A stretch of 20,477 nt of DNA from DASUMP01 sp036277635. Its GTDB lineage: Bacteria > Actinomycetota > Acidimicrobiia > IMCC26256 > PALSA-610. The stretch is from the NCBI GenBank assembly GCA_036277635.1, contig DASUMP010000101.1, positions 1 to 20,477 on the forward strand, in the 5' to 3' direction. The position numbers and the translations under genes are program-made. Position 1 is the first letter of the stretch, and each line of letters begins with the position of its first letter. Shown here one piece after another: positions 7,939-18,057 of this stretch. The notes under the pieces were generated by a model, which saw only the letters and a program-made list of their open reading frames with translations, was not told the origin of the DNA and made no database searches.

Positions 7939-7944
7939 ACGGTA
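7939..7944 (-). promoter_or_regulatory. Possible -10 element for the sigma/anti-sigma pair
   Basis: On the minus strand TACCGT fits TANNNT and lies 10 nt before the GTG start of the sigma gene, inside the 24-bp gap after the GMC gene. A leaderless or near-leaderless secondary transcript is possible. The match is short and no -35 is evident. Confidence 0.22.
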
Positions 7945-7952
7945 CTGCGCGA

Positions 7953-9485
7953 TCAGCCGAGGCGCTGGCACAGGTGATCGGCGACGCGCAAGGCGTTCGC
8001 GATGATCGTGAGCGTCGGGTTCACCGCCGAACTCGACACGAAGAAGCTCGCGTCGGTGACGTAGAGGTTGTCGACCTCGTGCGCGCGGCAGTTCACGTCG
8101 AGCGCGGAGCTCGCCGGGTCGTGGCCGAACCTGACCGTCCCGTTCTGGTGGGCGACACCCGAGATGCCGAGTCGGCCGCCGAGGTACGAGTGCTTGCCGA
8201 TCACCTCGTCCTCGCAGCGCATCGCGTCGAGGAACGACCGGAACTTCGCGATCAGCCGATCGTGGGCTTCGAGGTTCGTCGGCGTGTACACGAGTCGGAG
8301 CTGTCCGTTCGGGCCGAGCTCGACGCGGTTCGTCGGTCGGGGAAGGTCTTCCGTGGTGAGCCAGAAGTCCAGCGAGCGAGACGCGAGGTCGGCCGGGTCG
8401 TCCGCGTCGGGCGCGTCGAGCGAGATCGTGAACGGGTCGCTCCGTCCGAGCATCTGCATCGCGCCGAGCGGGAAGTCCCAGTCGCCGTCGCCGTAGTAGA
8501 AGTCGTTGATGCCCAGCGTCTTCTCGAAGACGGTGGGGTTCGGCGTCTTCGAGATCGCGATCAGCGACGAGTTGTTGTGCAGCATCAGGTGCTGGCCGAC
8601 GACGCCCGAACCGTTCGCGAGGCCCCGCGGGTGGCGCTCGTTCGCGGAGGCGAGCAACAGTCCCGCGGAATTGATGGCTCCCGCAGCGACGACCACGATG
8701 TCGGCGGAGAACTCCTGCATCTCGCCGTCGCGCTCGACCACGACCGACGTGACGGTGGTTCCGTCGTCGCTGGTGCGTAGCCGCGTCACGCGAGCCTCAG
8801 TGAGGAGCGACACGTTGGGGTAGCGCAACGCGGGCTCGACGCACACGACCTGCGCGTCGGCCTTCGCGTTCACGAGACACGCGAACCCGTCGCAGGTCGC
8901 ACAACGGATACACGGGCTGCGCTCGGGCCGTGCCTCGTCGAGCATGATCCCGAGCGGCAGGGGGAAGGGATGCAGCCCCGCACCCTTGAGGTCGTGCGCG
9001 AGCTCTTCGATGCGCGGCTCGTGGCTCACCGCGGGCCAGGGGTAGGGAGCCGACGCCGGAGGGTCCAGCGGGTCGGCGCCGCGCTCGCCGTGCACCGAGT
9101 ACAGCTGTTCGGCTTTCGTGTACCACGGCTCGAAGTCGTCGTACGACAGCGGCCACGCAGGTGACACGCCGTCGACGTGCCGGACCGCAGCGAAGTCGCG
9201 CTCGCGGAAGCGGAACAGCACCGCGCCGTAGACCTTCGTGTTCCCGCCGACGTAGTAGTGCTGCTTCGGGTTGAACTCGCGCCCGTTCTGGTCGACCCAC
9301 AGGCCGGCGTTGCGGTACTTCAGGTCACCCCACACGACGCGCGAGTCCCAGTTGTCGCGTTCGCGCGGGTACCAACCGCCCCGCTCGAGCAGCAGGATCC
9401 GCTTGCCGGTCGGGGCCAGCGCGTGCGTGAGCGTGCCACCGCCGGCCCCAGACCCGATGACGATGACGTCGTAGTGCTCGGCCAT
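7953..9485 (-). CDS. GMC-family flavin oxidoreductase
   Basis: A 510-aa FAD enzyme of the glucose-methanol-choline oxidoreductase family, which oxidises primary or secondary alcohols. The dinucleotide-binding GSGAGGG (11-17) with the downstream ERGG (35-38), the YYVGGNTKVYG flavin segment (77-87), and the C-terminal active-site pair His446 (GVAHQNGT) and Asn489 (SSAVNPTLTI) are all present. A cysteine cluster, C-x2-C-x2-C-x4-C at Cys192, 195, 198 and 203, appears in a subset of bacterial family members and could bind metal or stabilise the fold. There is no signal peptide, so it is likely cytosolic and may pass electrons to a carrier rather than to oxygen. A good Shine-Dalgarno (AAAGGA) precedes the ATG, which lies 11 nt after the cyclase-family stop. 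It probably acts with the SDR on a shared substrate. Confidence 0.92.
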   Translation of the reverse strand: MAEHYDVIVIGSGAGGGTLTHALAPTGKRILLLERGGWYPRERDNWDSRVVWGDLKYRNAGLWVDQNGREFNPKQHYYVGGNTKVYGAVLFRFRERDFAAVRHVDGVSPAWPLSYDDFEPWYTKAEQLYSVHGERGADPLDPPASAPYPWPAVSHEPRIEELAHDLKGAGLHPFPLPLGIMLDEARPERSPCIRCATCDGFACLVNAKADAQVVCVEPALRYPNVSLLTEARVTRLRTSDDGTTVTSVVVERDGEMQEFSADIVVVAAGAINSAGLLLASANERHPRGLANGSGVVGQHLMLHNNSSLIAISKTPNPTVFEKTLGINDFYYGDGDWDFPLGAMQMLGRSDPFTISLDAPDADDPADLASRSLDFWLTTEDLPRPTNRVELGPNGQLRLVYTPTNLEAHDRLIAKFRSFLDAMRCEDEVIGKHSYLGGRLGISGVAHQNGTVRFGHDPASSALDVNCRAHEVDNLYVTDASFFVSSSAVNPTLTIIANALRVADHLCQRLG

Positions 9486-9496
9486 AGCGTGTCCTT

Positions 9497-10356
9497 TCAG
9501 ACGATCGCGAGGGGGGCGACCCACGCGCCGGTCGCACCGCGCAGCTTCGGGTGCGCGACGACGAACAGGAACTCCGTGACTTCGGCGCCTGCGAGCTCGG
9601 CGAGCCGCAGGTTCTCGACCACGACGACGCCGTGGTGGGTGTTCAGGGTCTGGGGGACGACGAACGGTCGGTCGGGATCCTCCGCGGGCACGGGTCCGTA
9701 GCTCCACGTGTCGCACCCGGTGAGCGCGACCTGGTGCTCCACGAGCCATCCCGCGAGGGCGAGGCCGGGACCGGGCTCGCCCGCGACGTACGCGTCGTTG
9801 TCGCGACCCCACAGCTCGCCCCACCCCGTGTGGAACAGCACCGCATCGCCCGGTTCGACCGTCGTACCAGCAGACGCGAGCGCCGCCTCCGCGTCGGTGG
9901 GCGTGATCGCGTCGCCAGCGTCGAGTCGTTCGACGCCGCGCACGCGCGCGATGTCGAGGAGGACGCCACGAGTGACGATCTGAGGGAGCGACTCGATGCC
10001 GAGCTTGGTGGTTCCGTGCTCGGCGACGACATCGGCGAGGCGATGGCCGTTGTACATGCGCTCGCCGCGGTGCAGGTGGTTGAGACCGTCGATGTGCGTC
10101 CCCATCTGCGATGGCGCGGAGACGTACTCGACGATCCAGTTGACCTCGTTGTTGCCGACGCGGCGGTTCGGGTCGGTGGTCAGGAACTGGCGGAACGTGC
10201 GCCCCGGGAACGCGGGGACGGTGTCGTCGAGCACGTGGGCGAGGTCGAACACGCGACCCGTGCGCACGAGCGTCGCCGCGCGCGTCACGCCGGCTGGCGT
10301 GATCTCGTTCAGCGCACCGGCCTCGTCGTCGGGCCCGTACTTGGACGGGTACCAGC

Positions 10357-10360
<4 letters not shown>
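9497..10360 (-). CDS. Cyclase-family metal-dependent hydrolase (kynurenine formamidase-like)
   Basis: A 287-aa member of the putative cyclase family, which includes bacterial arylformamidase (KynB) and isatin hydrolase. These hydrolyse C-N or C-O bonds, including lactone or lactam-like ones, using Mn or Zn. The signature H-x-G-T-H-x-D-x2-x-H appears in variant form as SQMGTHIDGLNHLH (84-97), with Met where the first His is usually found; His89, Asp91 and His95 remain. Downstream, GDAVLFHTGW (171-180) and VVVENLRL (247-254) match the family. The length is greater than KynB (about 210 aa) and fits the longer actinobacterial and fungal group. The ATG overlaps the SDR stop as ATGA. In this operon it could open a ring formed by the two dehydrogenases; the substrate is unknown. 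Confidence 0.87.
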
Positions 10361-11184
<824 letters not shown>

Positions 11185-11232
11185 CGGTGCTCCTCTGATC
11201 ACGAGTCACACCTGGTCTCGTGCGTGCCGGGT

Positions 11233-11270
11233 CCGTTACACGAGCTCGGCGCGACGAGGTCGTGTAACGG
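11233..11270. promoter_or_regulatory. Perfect 11-bp inverted repeat between divergent catabolic operons
   Basis: CCGTTACACGA (11233-11243) and TCGTGTAACGG (11260-11270) form a perfect dyad with a 16-bp spacer. The plus-strand TAACGG ends 28 nt before the lactonase ATG at 11299; the minus-strand copy lies 48 nt before the SDR ATG at 11184. The same core occurs at 1931-1960 and 6328-6333. It is either a pair of divergent -10 elements or the operator that switches both operons together. Confidence 0.6.
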
Positions 11271-11298
11271 CGACGACGTTCGGTGGACGTGAGGCTCC

Positions 11299-12294
11299 AT
11301 GTCCGACGACGCGTTCCTCGTCCACGACGGATCGTTCCGAGCCGTCCTCGGAGCTGCGCCCGCGCTCGTCGACGTCGTCGCGTGCGACGCGCACGAAGGT
11401 CCCGTCTACCTCGCCCTCGAGGACGCGCTCTACGTGACCTCGCTCCCGACGCGCGAACGTCCCGCGGAGATCGTGCGGATCGCGCTCGACGGCGAGCGGT
11501 TCCCCGTCGAAGGGGAGCGCGTCACGCGGGTCGCCACGACGGCGACGATGCCGAACGGGATGGCGGCGGCTCCGGACGCAACGTTGATCGTGTGCGAGCA
11601 GGGAGACCTCGGACACGACGCGTGCGTCAGTCGTGTCGATCCGCGCACGGGCGCGAGATCGGTGATGGTGGATTCCTGGCGCGGTCGGCGCGTCAACTCG
11701 CCGAACGACGTCGCGGTCGGACCCGACGGGGCGATCTGGTTCACCGATCCGACCTACGGGTTCCTCCAGGGGTTCCGTCCCGCACCCGAGCTCGGCGCGT
11801 TCGTGTACCGCTATGACCCGTGCCGAGACGTCCTCGAGGTCGTGGCCGACGGCTTCGATCAGCCGAACGGGATCGCGCTGTCGCCCGACGGCGCGACGCT
11901 CTACGTCGGTGACAGCGGTGCGATCCAGGCGCCGGGGACCCACTTCCCCGATCGTCCCCACCACGTCGAGGCGTTCGACGTCTCGTCGTCACGACTGACT
12001 GCCCGTCGACTGTTCGCGGTCACCGCCCCAGGCTTTCCGGACGGGCTGAAGACGGACGCCGCCGGTCGGGTGTACGTGTCGGCGTCGTCGGGCGTCCTCG
12101 TGTACTCGCCGGACGGGCGACTCCTCGGCGAGATCGTCGTGCCGGGGGCAGTCAACTTCGCGTTCGGCGGTGCCCACGGGAACTTGCTGTTCGTCACCAC
12201 CGATACCGCGGTGCGGGTGGCGGTGCTCGCCGCCACCGGCCCGAGCCAACCGTCCCTCGTCCCGCTCGTGGACGCGATCGCCCAAGGAGTCTGA
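11299..12294 (+). CDS. SMP-30/gluconolactonase-family protein
   Basis: A 331-aa six-bladed beta-propeller of the SMP-30/gluconolactonase/LRE family, whose members hydrolyse sugar or aromatic lactones with a bound divalent metal. The likely metal ligands are visible: Glu33 in AHEGPVY, Asn135 in RRVNSPNDVAV, Asn190 in DQPNGIALSPDG and Asp248 in GFPDGLKTD. WFTDPTYGF (147-155) is also typical. There is no signal peptide. It opens the plus operon and is followed 2 nt later by the GlcG-cupin gene, whose Shine-Dalgarno (AAGGAG, 12284-12289) lies inside its own last codons. The match to the family is strong; whether the substrate is a sugar lactone is not known. A second, longer paralogue lies two genes downstream, with the same core motifs. 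Confidence 0.9.
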   Translation: MSDDAFLVHDGSFRAVLGAAPALVDVVACDAHEGPVYLALEDALYVTSLPTRERPAEIVRIALDGERFPVEGERVTRVATTATMPNGMAAAPDATLIVCEQGDLGHDACVSRVDPRTGARSVMVDSWRGRRVNSPNDVAVGPDGAIWFTDPTYGFLQGFRPAPELGAFVYRYDPCRDVLEVVADGFDQPNGIALSPDGATLYVGDSGAIQAPGTHFPDRPHHVEAFDVSSSRLTARRLFAVTAPGFPDGLKTDAAGRVYVSASSGVLVYSPDGRLLGEIVVPGAVNFAFGGAHGNLLFVTTDTAVRVAVLAATGPSQPSLVPLVDAIAQGV

Positions 12295-12296
12295 CC

Positions 12297-13442
12297 ATGC
12301 CCCTCACCCGGATCCGCGCGACGCTCGACACCGTCGCGGTCGACACCGTCCTCGGCGCCGCCGAGAAGCACGCGGTGGAACACGGCTACCGAGTCGCGAT
12401 CGCCGTCGTCGACCACGGCGGCAACCTGCTCGCGCTCCGCCGCACCGAGGACACGCAGATCGCGAGCTCGCAGGTCGCGATCGACAAGGCACGCACCGCC
12501 GCGATCTTCGTGCGACCGAGCCGTGACATCGAAGAGCAGGTGTCGAGCGGCCGGCTCGGTGCGCTCGCGCTGCACGGCGCCGCCGCCCTGACGGGCGGAA
12601 TCCCGATCGTCGTCGACGGTGAGGTCGTCGGCGCGATCGGCACCAGCGGAGAGACGCCGCTCGAGGACGAGTCGGTGTCGCTCGCGGGGGCCGCGGCCGC
12701 GTTCGCTCGCAGGGACGTCCCGGCGCTCACGTTCGCGTCCGCGCGGCTGGCAGCCGAGGCCGCCGGCGCAGAGGCCGCTCGGCGAGCGGTCGCGCCCGTC
12801 GTCGCGATCGTCGATGCGGGCGGAGTGCTCGTGTACCTGCACCGTCCCGACGCCGCCCAAGTCGCGAGTGTGGGCGTGGCGACCGACAAGGCGCGGACCG
12901 CGGCGATCTACCGCCGGCCGAGCAAGGACTTCGAGGAGCAGGCGTCGAACGGTCGCCCGTCGGCCTTGCACCTCGCCGGTTCGGTGCCGCTGCAGGGCGG
13001 CCTCCCGTTGGAGATCGACGGCGTCGTCGTGGGTGCGATCGGCGTGAGCGGTGCCAGCTCGGCCGACGAGGACCAGGAACTGTCGCGGCTCGGGCAGTCA
13101 GCCTTCGTCGCCGCCGTGACCAGCACGCCGCGCGCGACGAGGATCGGTGCGGACGAGATGACGGACGCGTTCGCCGTGGGACGTCTCGTGGTCGCGACCG
13201 CGGAGTACCAGGTCGACGCGGGTCGGCGCACGGGACCGGGTGCGCCCGAGCTGCACGACGCGATCACCGACGTGATGTACGTCGTCGAGGGGAACGCGAC
13301 CGTCATCACGGGGCCGGTCTGCACCGGGCAGGTCCACTCGCTCGCTCCCGGCGACGTGCTGGTGATCCCGGCCGGCGTCACCCACACGTTCACCGAGGTC
13401 ACCGACCCGTTCCGCTACCTCGTCGTGAAGGTCGCGTCGTGA
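12297..13442 (+). CDS. Tandem GlcG/HbpS domains fused to a C-terminal cupin
   Basis: A 381-aa three-domain protein. Residues about 10-138 and 142-276 are two copies of the GlcG/HbpS (DUF336) fold. DKARTAAIFVRPSRDIEEQ (63-81) is echoed 134 residues later by DKARTAAIYRRPSKDFEEQ (197-215), and each copy ends in VVGAIGxSG. Residues about 295-381 form a cupin: HDAITDVMYVVEG (320-332) is the first motif, with Asp325 near the usual second His position, and PGDVLVIPAGVTH (351-363) the second, with His363. Single-domain relatives include heme-binding HbpS of Streptomyces and GlcG of the glycolate locus, whose function is unsettled. A Shine-Dalgarno AAGGAG lies 7 nt before the ATG. The stop overlaps the next gene's GTG as GTGA. 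It may bind a small molecule, heme or metal for the pathway; that is inference. Confidence 0.85.
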   Translation: MPLTRIRATLDTVAVDTVLGAAEKHAVEHGYRVAIAVVDHGGNLLALRRTEDTQIASSQVAIDKARTAAIFVRPSRDIEEQVSSGRLGALALHGAAALTGGIPIVVDGEVVGAIGTSGETPLEDESVSLAGAAAAFARRDVPALTFASARLAAEAAGAEAARRAVAPVVAIVDAGGVLVYLHRPDAAQVASVGVATDKARTAAIYRRPSKDFEEQASNGRPSALHLAGSVPLQGGLPLEIDGVVVGAIGVSGASSADEDQELSRLGQSAFVAAVTSTPRATRIGADEMTDAFAVGRLVVATAEYQVDAGRRTGPGAPELHDAITDVMYVVEGNATVITGPVCTGQVHSLAPGDVLVIPAGVTHTFTEVTDPFRYLVVKVAS

Positions 13443-14992
13443 CCGCGGCCCGCATCCCTGGCCCGCCCCAGCTGTTGCCCGGACGTCCCGACGCGGTCGT
13501 CGACCTGCGTACCCACGAAGGCGCGGCGCTCGTCGGGGCCGAGTGGCGCTACGCCGACGCGACCATCGACGCGGTCGACTTCGTCGCGGTGGGCCCTGAT
13601 CTCGGCCCGAGCGGCGCGCCCACTCGCACCTTCGACGTGGCTCCGCACGCGGAGGCGCCCGAGTTCGACGATTCGCGGTGGCGGGTGCTCCAGCCCCCCG
13701 AGCTCGAGCTGCGGTTGGGCGCCGGCCTCGTTTCGGCCAACTGGTACCGCACTGTTGTGACGATCCCCGACCGGGTCGGCGACATCGATCCCACGGGTGC
13801 GACCGTCGTGTTCGAGATCGTGATCGACGACTACGCCGAGGTGTGGGTCGACGGCGCGCTCACGAAGGCGATCGGCGACTCCGGCGGGAACGTGGCCTCG
13901 GGCTTCAACGCGCCGAATCGCGTCGTGCTCACGACTGACGCCCGCCCGGGGCAGTCCTTCCAGCTCGCCGTGTTCGGGATCAACGGCCCGATCTCCAGCA
14001 CGCCGCGCAACTACATCTGGGTGCGCAGCGCGACCCTCGACTTCTATGACGCGCGACGCGCCCGAGTCGGCGAGGACGCGGCGCTCGAGGTGCGACGGTT
14101 CGACCCGCGCCTCGATTCGGTCGTGCCGCGCCGGACGCGACTCGAGATGATCGCGACGGGGTTCGAGTTCACGGAAGGCCCGGTGTGGTTCGACGGCGCG
14201 TTGCTGTTCAGCGCGCCCAACACCAACACGATCTACCGATGGAACCCCGAGGGTCGCGTCACCGTGTTCCGGACCAAGAGCGGGTACAGCGGCGTCGACA
14301 TCGGTCGATACCACCAGCCGGGCTCGAACGGTCTCGCCGTCGACCCCGAAGGGCGACTCGCGATCTGCCAGCACGGGAACCGGCGCGTCGTGCGCGTCAA
14401 CCCGCACGGCGACCTCACCGTGTTGGCCGACAGCTTCGAGGGCAAGCGACTGAACAGCCCGAACGACTTGGTGTTCCGTTCGGACGGGACGCTGTTCTTC
14501 ACCGACCCGCCGTTCGGTCTCCCGGACGTGTACGAGGACCCCAAGCGGGAGCTGCCGTTCAGCGGCGTGTTCCGCGCCCGCGACGGCGACGTGCGCTTGG
14601 TCACCGACGAGCTCGTCGGGCCCAACGGCATCGCGTTCTCGCCCGACGAGCGGATCCTCTACGTCGGCGACTGGGACGACGAGCACAAGGTCGTGATGCG
14701 CTACCGGCTCGACGCCGCGGGCGACGTCGTCGACTCGAGCGTGCTCGCCGATCTCACCGACGCACGCGGCGTCGACGCCATCGACGGGATCAAGGTCGAT
14801 CGGGCGGGCAACCTCTTCGTGTGCGGTCCCGGAGGTGTGTGGGTGCTCGCACCCGACGGAGCACGCCTCGGGTTGCTGGTCCTGCCCGAGGATCCCCACA
14901 ACCTCGCGTGGGGTGGCCCCGACGGCACGACGCTGTTCGTGACCGCGCTCTCGAGCGTGTACCGCTTCGTCCCCCCGACCCGAGAGGACTGA
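13439..14992 (+). CDS. SMP-30/gluconolactonase with N-terminal beta-sandwich domain
   Basis: A 517-aa two-domain protein. The C-terminal part (about 229-515) is an SMP-30 propeller with Glu246 (FTEGPVW), Asn342 (RLNSPNDLVF), Asn396 (GPNGIAFSPDE) and Asp449 (IDGIKVD) as likely metal ligands. The N-terminal part (about 20-205) looks like a galactose-binding or GH2-type jelly-roll, judging from FDDSRWRVLQPP (76-87), NWYRTVVTIP (101-110) and DDYAEVWVDGAL (130-141). Such domains often bind carbohydrate; fusion to a lactonase is uncommon in my knowledge. No signal peptide is seen, so the protein is probably cytosolic. The GTG start overlaps the preceding stop (GTGA), with GAAGG 7 nt upstream. It ends 2 nt before the redoxin-like gene. 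It is probably a lactonase for a larger or glycosylated substrate; that is inference. Confidence 0.87.
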   Translation: MTAARIPGPPQLLPGRPDAVVDLRTHEGAALVGAEWRYADATIDAVDFVAVGPDLGPSGAPTRTFDVAPHAEAPEFDDSRWRVLQPPELELRLGAGLVSANWYRTVVTIPDRVGDIDPTGATVVFEIVIDDYAEVWVDGALTKAIGDSGGNVASGFNAPNRVVLTTDARPGQSFQLAVFGINGPISSTPRNYIWVRSATLDFYDARRARVGEDAALEVRRFDPRLDSVVPRRTRLEMIATGFEFTEGPVWFDGALLFSAPNTNTIYRWNPEGRVTVFRTKSGYSGVDIGRYHQPGSNGLAVDPEGRLAICQHGNRRVVRVNPHGDLTVLADSFEGKRLNSPNDLVFRSDGTLFFTDPPFGLPDVYEDPKRELPFSGVFRARDGDVRLVTDELVGPNGIAFSPDERILYVGDWDDEHKVVMRYRLDAAGDVVDSSVLADLTDARGVDAIDGIKVDRAGNLFVCGPGGVWVLAPDGARLGLLVLPEDPHNLAWGGPDGTTLFVTALSSVYRFVPPTRED

Positions 14993-14994
14993 CC

Positions 14995-15537
14995 ATGCGT
15001 TCCGACATCGTTCCTGGAGCGACGTTCCCCGACTACGAGCTCCCCGACGAGCGCGGTGTCCTGCACCGTCTCTCGGACCTGCAAGGCGACGATCCGATGG
15101 TGCTGCACCTCAGTCGCGGCGAGCACTGCCCGCGCGAGCGGCAGATGCACCACGAGCTGCTCAAGTTCCACGAGTGGTGCGCGGTCGCGTACACGTCCCT
15201 TGTCTCGTTGTTGCCGAACGACCAGCACGAGACGATGAAGCTGAAGACGTCGACCGGTGCGAGCTGGGTGTTCCTCGCCGACGAGGCGCTCGTCGTGCAG
15301 ACCGACCTCGACATCCGCGAGTACACCGACACCCACCACACGGCGAGCGTTCCCCACACGCTCGTGCTCGCTCCCGGGCTCGTGATCGACAAGATCTACG
15401 TGGGCTACTGGTTCTGGGGTCGCCCCTCGAGCTACGACCTCTGGGCCGATCTGCGCGATCTCAACCGGCGCATCCGACCCGACTTCGACCCGCTCGCCCC
15501 TGGCGTGCGCGAGGAGTACTTCGCGACGGCGCGCTGA
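14995..15537 (+). CDS. Thioredoxin-fold redoxin (AhpC/TSA-like) protein
   Basis: A 180-aa protein of the peroxiredoxin/redoxin superfamily. It starts in the family style with PGATFPDYELPDERG (7-21) and has a candidate active-site cysteine, Cys45, in SRGEHCPRERQ, plus the cis-proline segment SVPHTLVL (118-125). The usual second cysteine of RGxWCPxC relatives is replaced by Glu48, so a single-cysteine mechanism or a non-peroxidase role is likely; Cys62 could serve as a resolving cysteine. The C-terminus (134-180) carries aromatic YVGYWFWGRPSSYDLW and an acidic tail. No signal peptide. ATG lies 2 nt after the lactonase stop with GAGAGG upstream, so it belongs to the operon. It may protect the pathway from peroxide or act on an intermediate; the function is unsure. 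Confidence 0.8.
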   Translation: MRSDIVPGATFPDYELPDERGVLHRLSDLQGDDPMVLHLSRGEHCPRERQMHHELLKFHEWCAVAYTSLVSLLPNDQHETMKLKTSTGASWVFLADEALVVQTDLDIREYTDTHHTASVPHTLVLAPGLVIDKIYVGYWFWGRPSSYDLWADLRDLNRRIRPDFDPLAPGVREEYFATAR

Positions 15538-15572
15538 ACTTGCTGCACGCGCGCTGCGACACCGGTCAGCGC
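15531..15572. terminator. Possible bidirectional terminator between convergent operons
   Basis: GCGCTGA (15531-15537) pairs perfectly with TCAGCGC (15566-15572), around a 28-nt loop. An alternative, tighter 6-bp stem pairs GCGCTG (15551-15556) with CAGCGC (15567-15572) over 10 nt. Both include stop-codon bases of the convergent genes. No T-tract follows on either strand, so termination is uncertain. Confidence 0.3.
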
Positions 15573-16585
15573 TTGGCGAGACCGGCGTCGGCCAACGCGG
15601 GGATCACGACGTCGCCGTAGGCCTGGAGGGTCGCTTCCTTCGCGTCGTGCTGGAGATAGATCGCGAACTGGTCGACGCCGAGGGATCGCAGCTCGCGAAG
15701 GCGCTCGACGTGGTGTTCGGGCGGCCCGACGAGGCAGAAGCGGTCGACGATCTCGTCGGAGACGAACTGCGTGTGCACGTTCCCGGCGCGGCCGTGTTCG
15801 TTGTAGTCGTAGTCCTGGCGGCCGGCGATGTACTCGGTGAGCGCGGTCGGGACCGCGCCGCCGTCGGCGCCGTAGCGGGCGACGATGTCGGCGACATGGT
15901 TGCCGACCATCCCGCCGAACCACCGACACTGGTCGCGCTGGTGCGCGAGGTCGTCGCCGACGTACGCAGGTGCAGCGACGCAGATCTTGACCGTGTCGGG
16001 GTCGCGTCCCGCCTTCTCGGCGGCGTTCCGCACCGCCGCGATGCTCCACTGCGCGATGTCGGGGTCGGCGAGCTGGAGGATGAAGCCGTCGCCGACCTCG
16101 CCTGCGAGCGCGAGCGCCTTGGGGCCGTACGCGGCGACCCACACGTCGAGCCGGCTGTGGGGGTTCCACGGGAATCGCAGGCGGCTCCCCTTGTACTCGA
16201 CCTCCTCGCCGTTCGCGAGGCCGCGGATCACCGCGATCGAGTCGCGCAGCGTGGCCAACGACACCGGCTTGCCGTTGGTGACGCGAACCGCGGAGTCGCC
16301 GCGGCCGATGCCGCAGATCGTGCGGTTGCCGAACATCTCGTTCAGCGTGGCGAACAGCGACGCGGTGACGGTCCAGTCGCGCGTCGCCGGGTTCGTGACC
16401 ATCGGGCCCACGACGATCTTGCGGGTCTCGGCGAGCATCTGGCTGTAGATCACGAACGGCTCTTCCCACAGCAGGTGCGAGTCGAACGTCCACGCGTGCG
16501 TGAACCCGAGCAGCTCGGCCCGCTTGGCGAGCTCGACGACGCGTGCTGCCGGTGGGTTGGTCTGGAGCACGACGCCGAAGTCCAC
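15566..16585 (-). CDS. LLM-class F420-dependent oxidoreductase
   Basis: A 339-aa (beta/alpha)8 protein of the luciferase-like monooxygenase class, close to the methylene-tetrahydromethanopterin reductase (Mer)-like F420 group. Visible marks are MDFGVVLQTNPP at the start, HAWTFDSHLLW (30-40), VVGPMVTNPATRDWTV (58-73) and GIGRGDSAVR (92-101), which line the deazaflavin pocket in relatives. It fits the TIGR03842-like (CPS_4088) family, which I recall as often sitting near hydantoinase or pyrimidine genes; I could not check this. The start is GTG with GAGAGGA upstream. It lies 19 nt after the dihydropyrimidinase stop and is the last gene of the operon. F420H2-dependent reduction or oxidation of a pathway ring compound is possible. 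The use of F420 rather than FMN is inferred from family. Confidence 0.88.
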   Translation of the reverse strand: MDFGVVLQTNPPAARVVELAKRAELLGFTHAWTFDSHLLWEEPFVIYSQMLAETRKIVVGPMVTNPATRDWTVTASLFATLNEMFGNRTICGIGRGDSAVRVTNGKPVSLATLRDSIAVIRGLANGEEVEYKGSRLRFPWNPHSRLDVWVAAYGPKALALAGEVGDGFILQLADPDIAQWSIAAVRNAAEKAGRDPDTVKICVAAPAYVGDDLAHQRDQCRWFGGMVGNHVADIVARYGADGGAVPTALTEYIAGRQDYDYNEHGRAGNVHTQFVSDEIVDRFCLVGPPEHHVERLRELRSLGVDQFAIYLQHDAKEATLQAYGDVVIPALADAGLAKR

Positions 16586-16604
16586 GGTCGATCCTCTCAG
16601 CGCG

Positions 16605-18020
<1,416 letters not shown>

Positions 18021-18057
18021 GCTCGTCGACCTCCTCGTGAACCGGGCGCAGAGATCG

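Noticed and set aside
7251..8780. Long plus-strand open frame (about 509 codons) opposite the sigma and GMC genes
   Set aside because: It crosses two well-supported minus-strand genes and its translation is repetitive Arg/Val/Glu-rich sequence with no family pattern.
11185..11202. GTG start for the SDR six codons upstream
   Set aside because: The Shine-Dalgarno GAGGAG that serves the ATG at 11184 lies inside this extension, and classical SDRs begin close to the TGGSSGIG motif.
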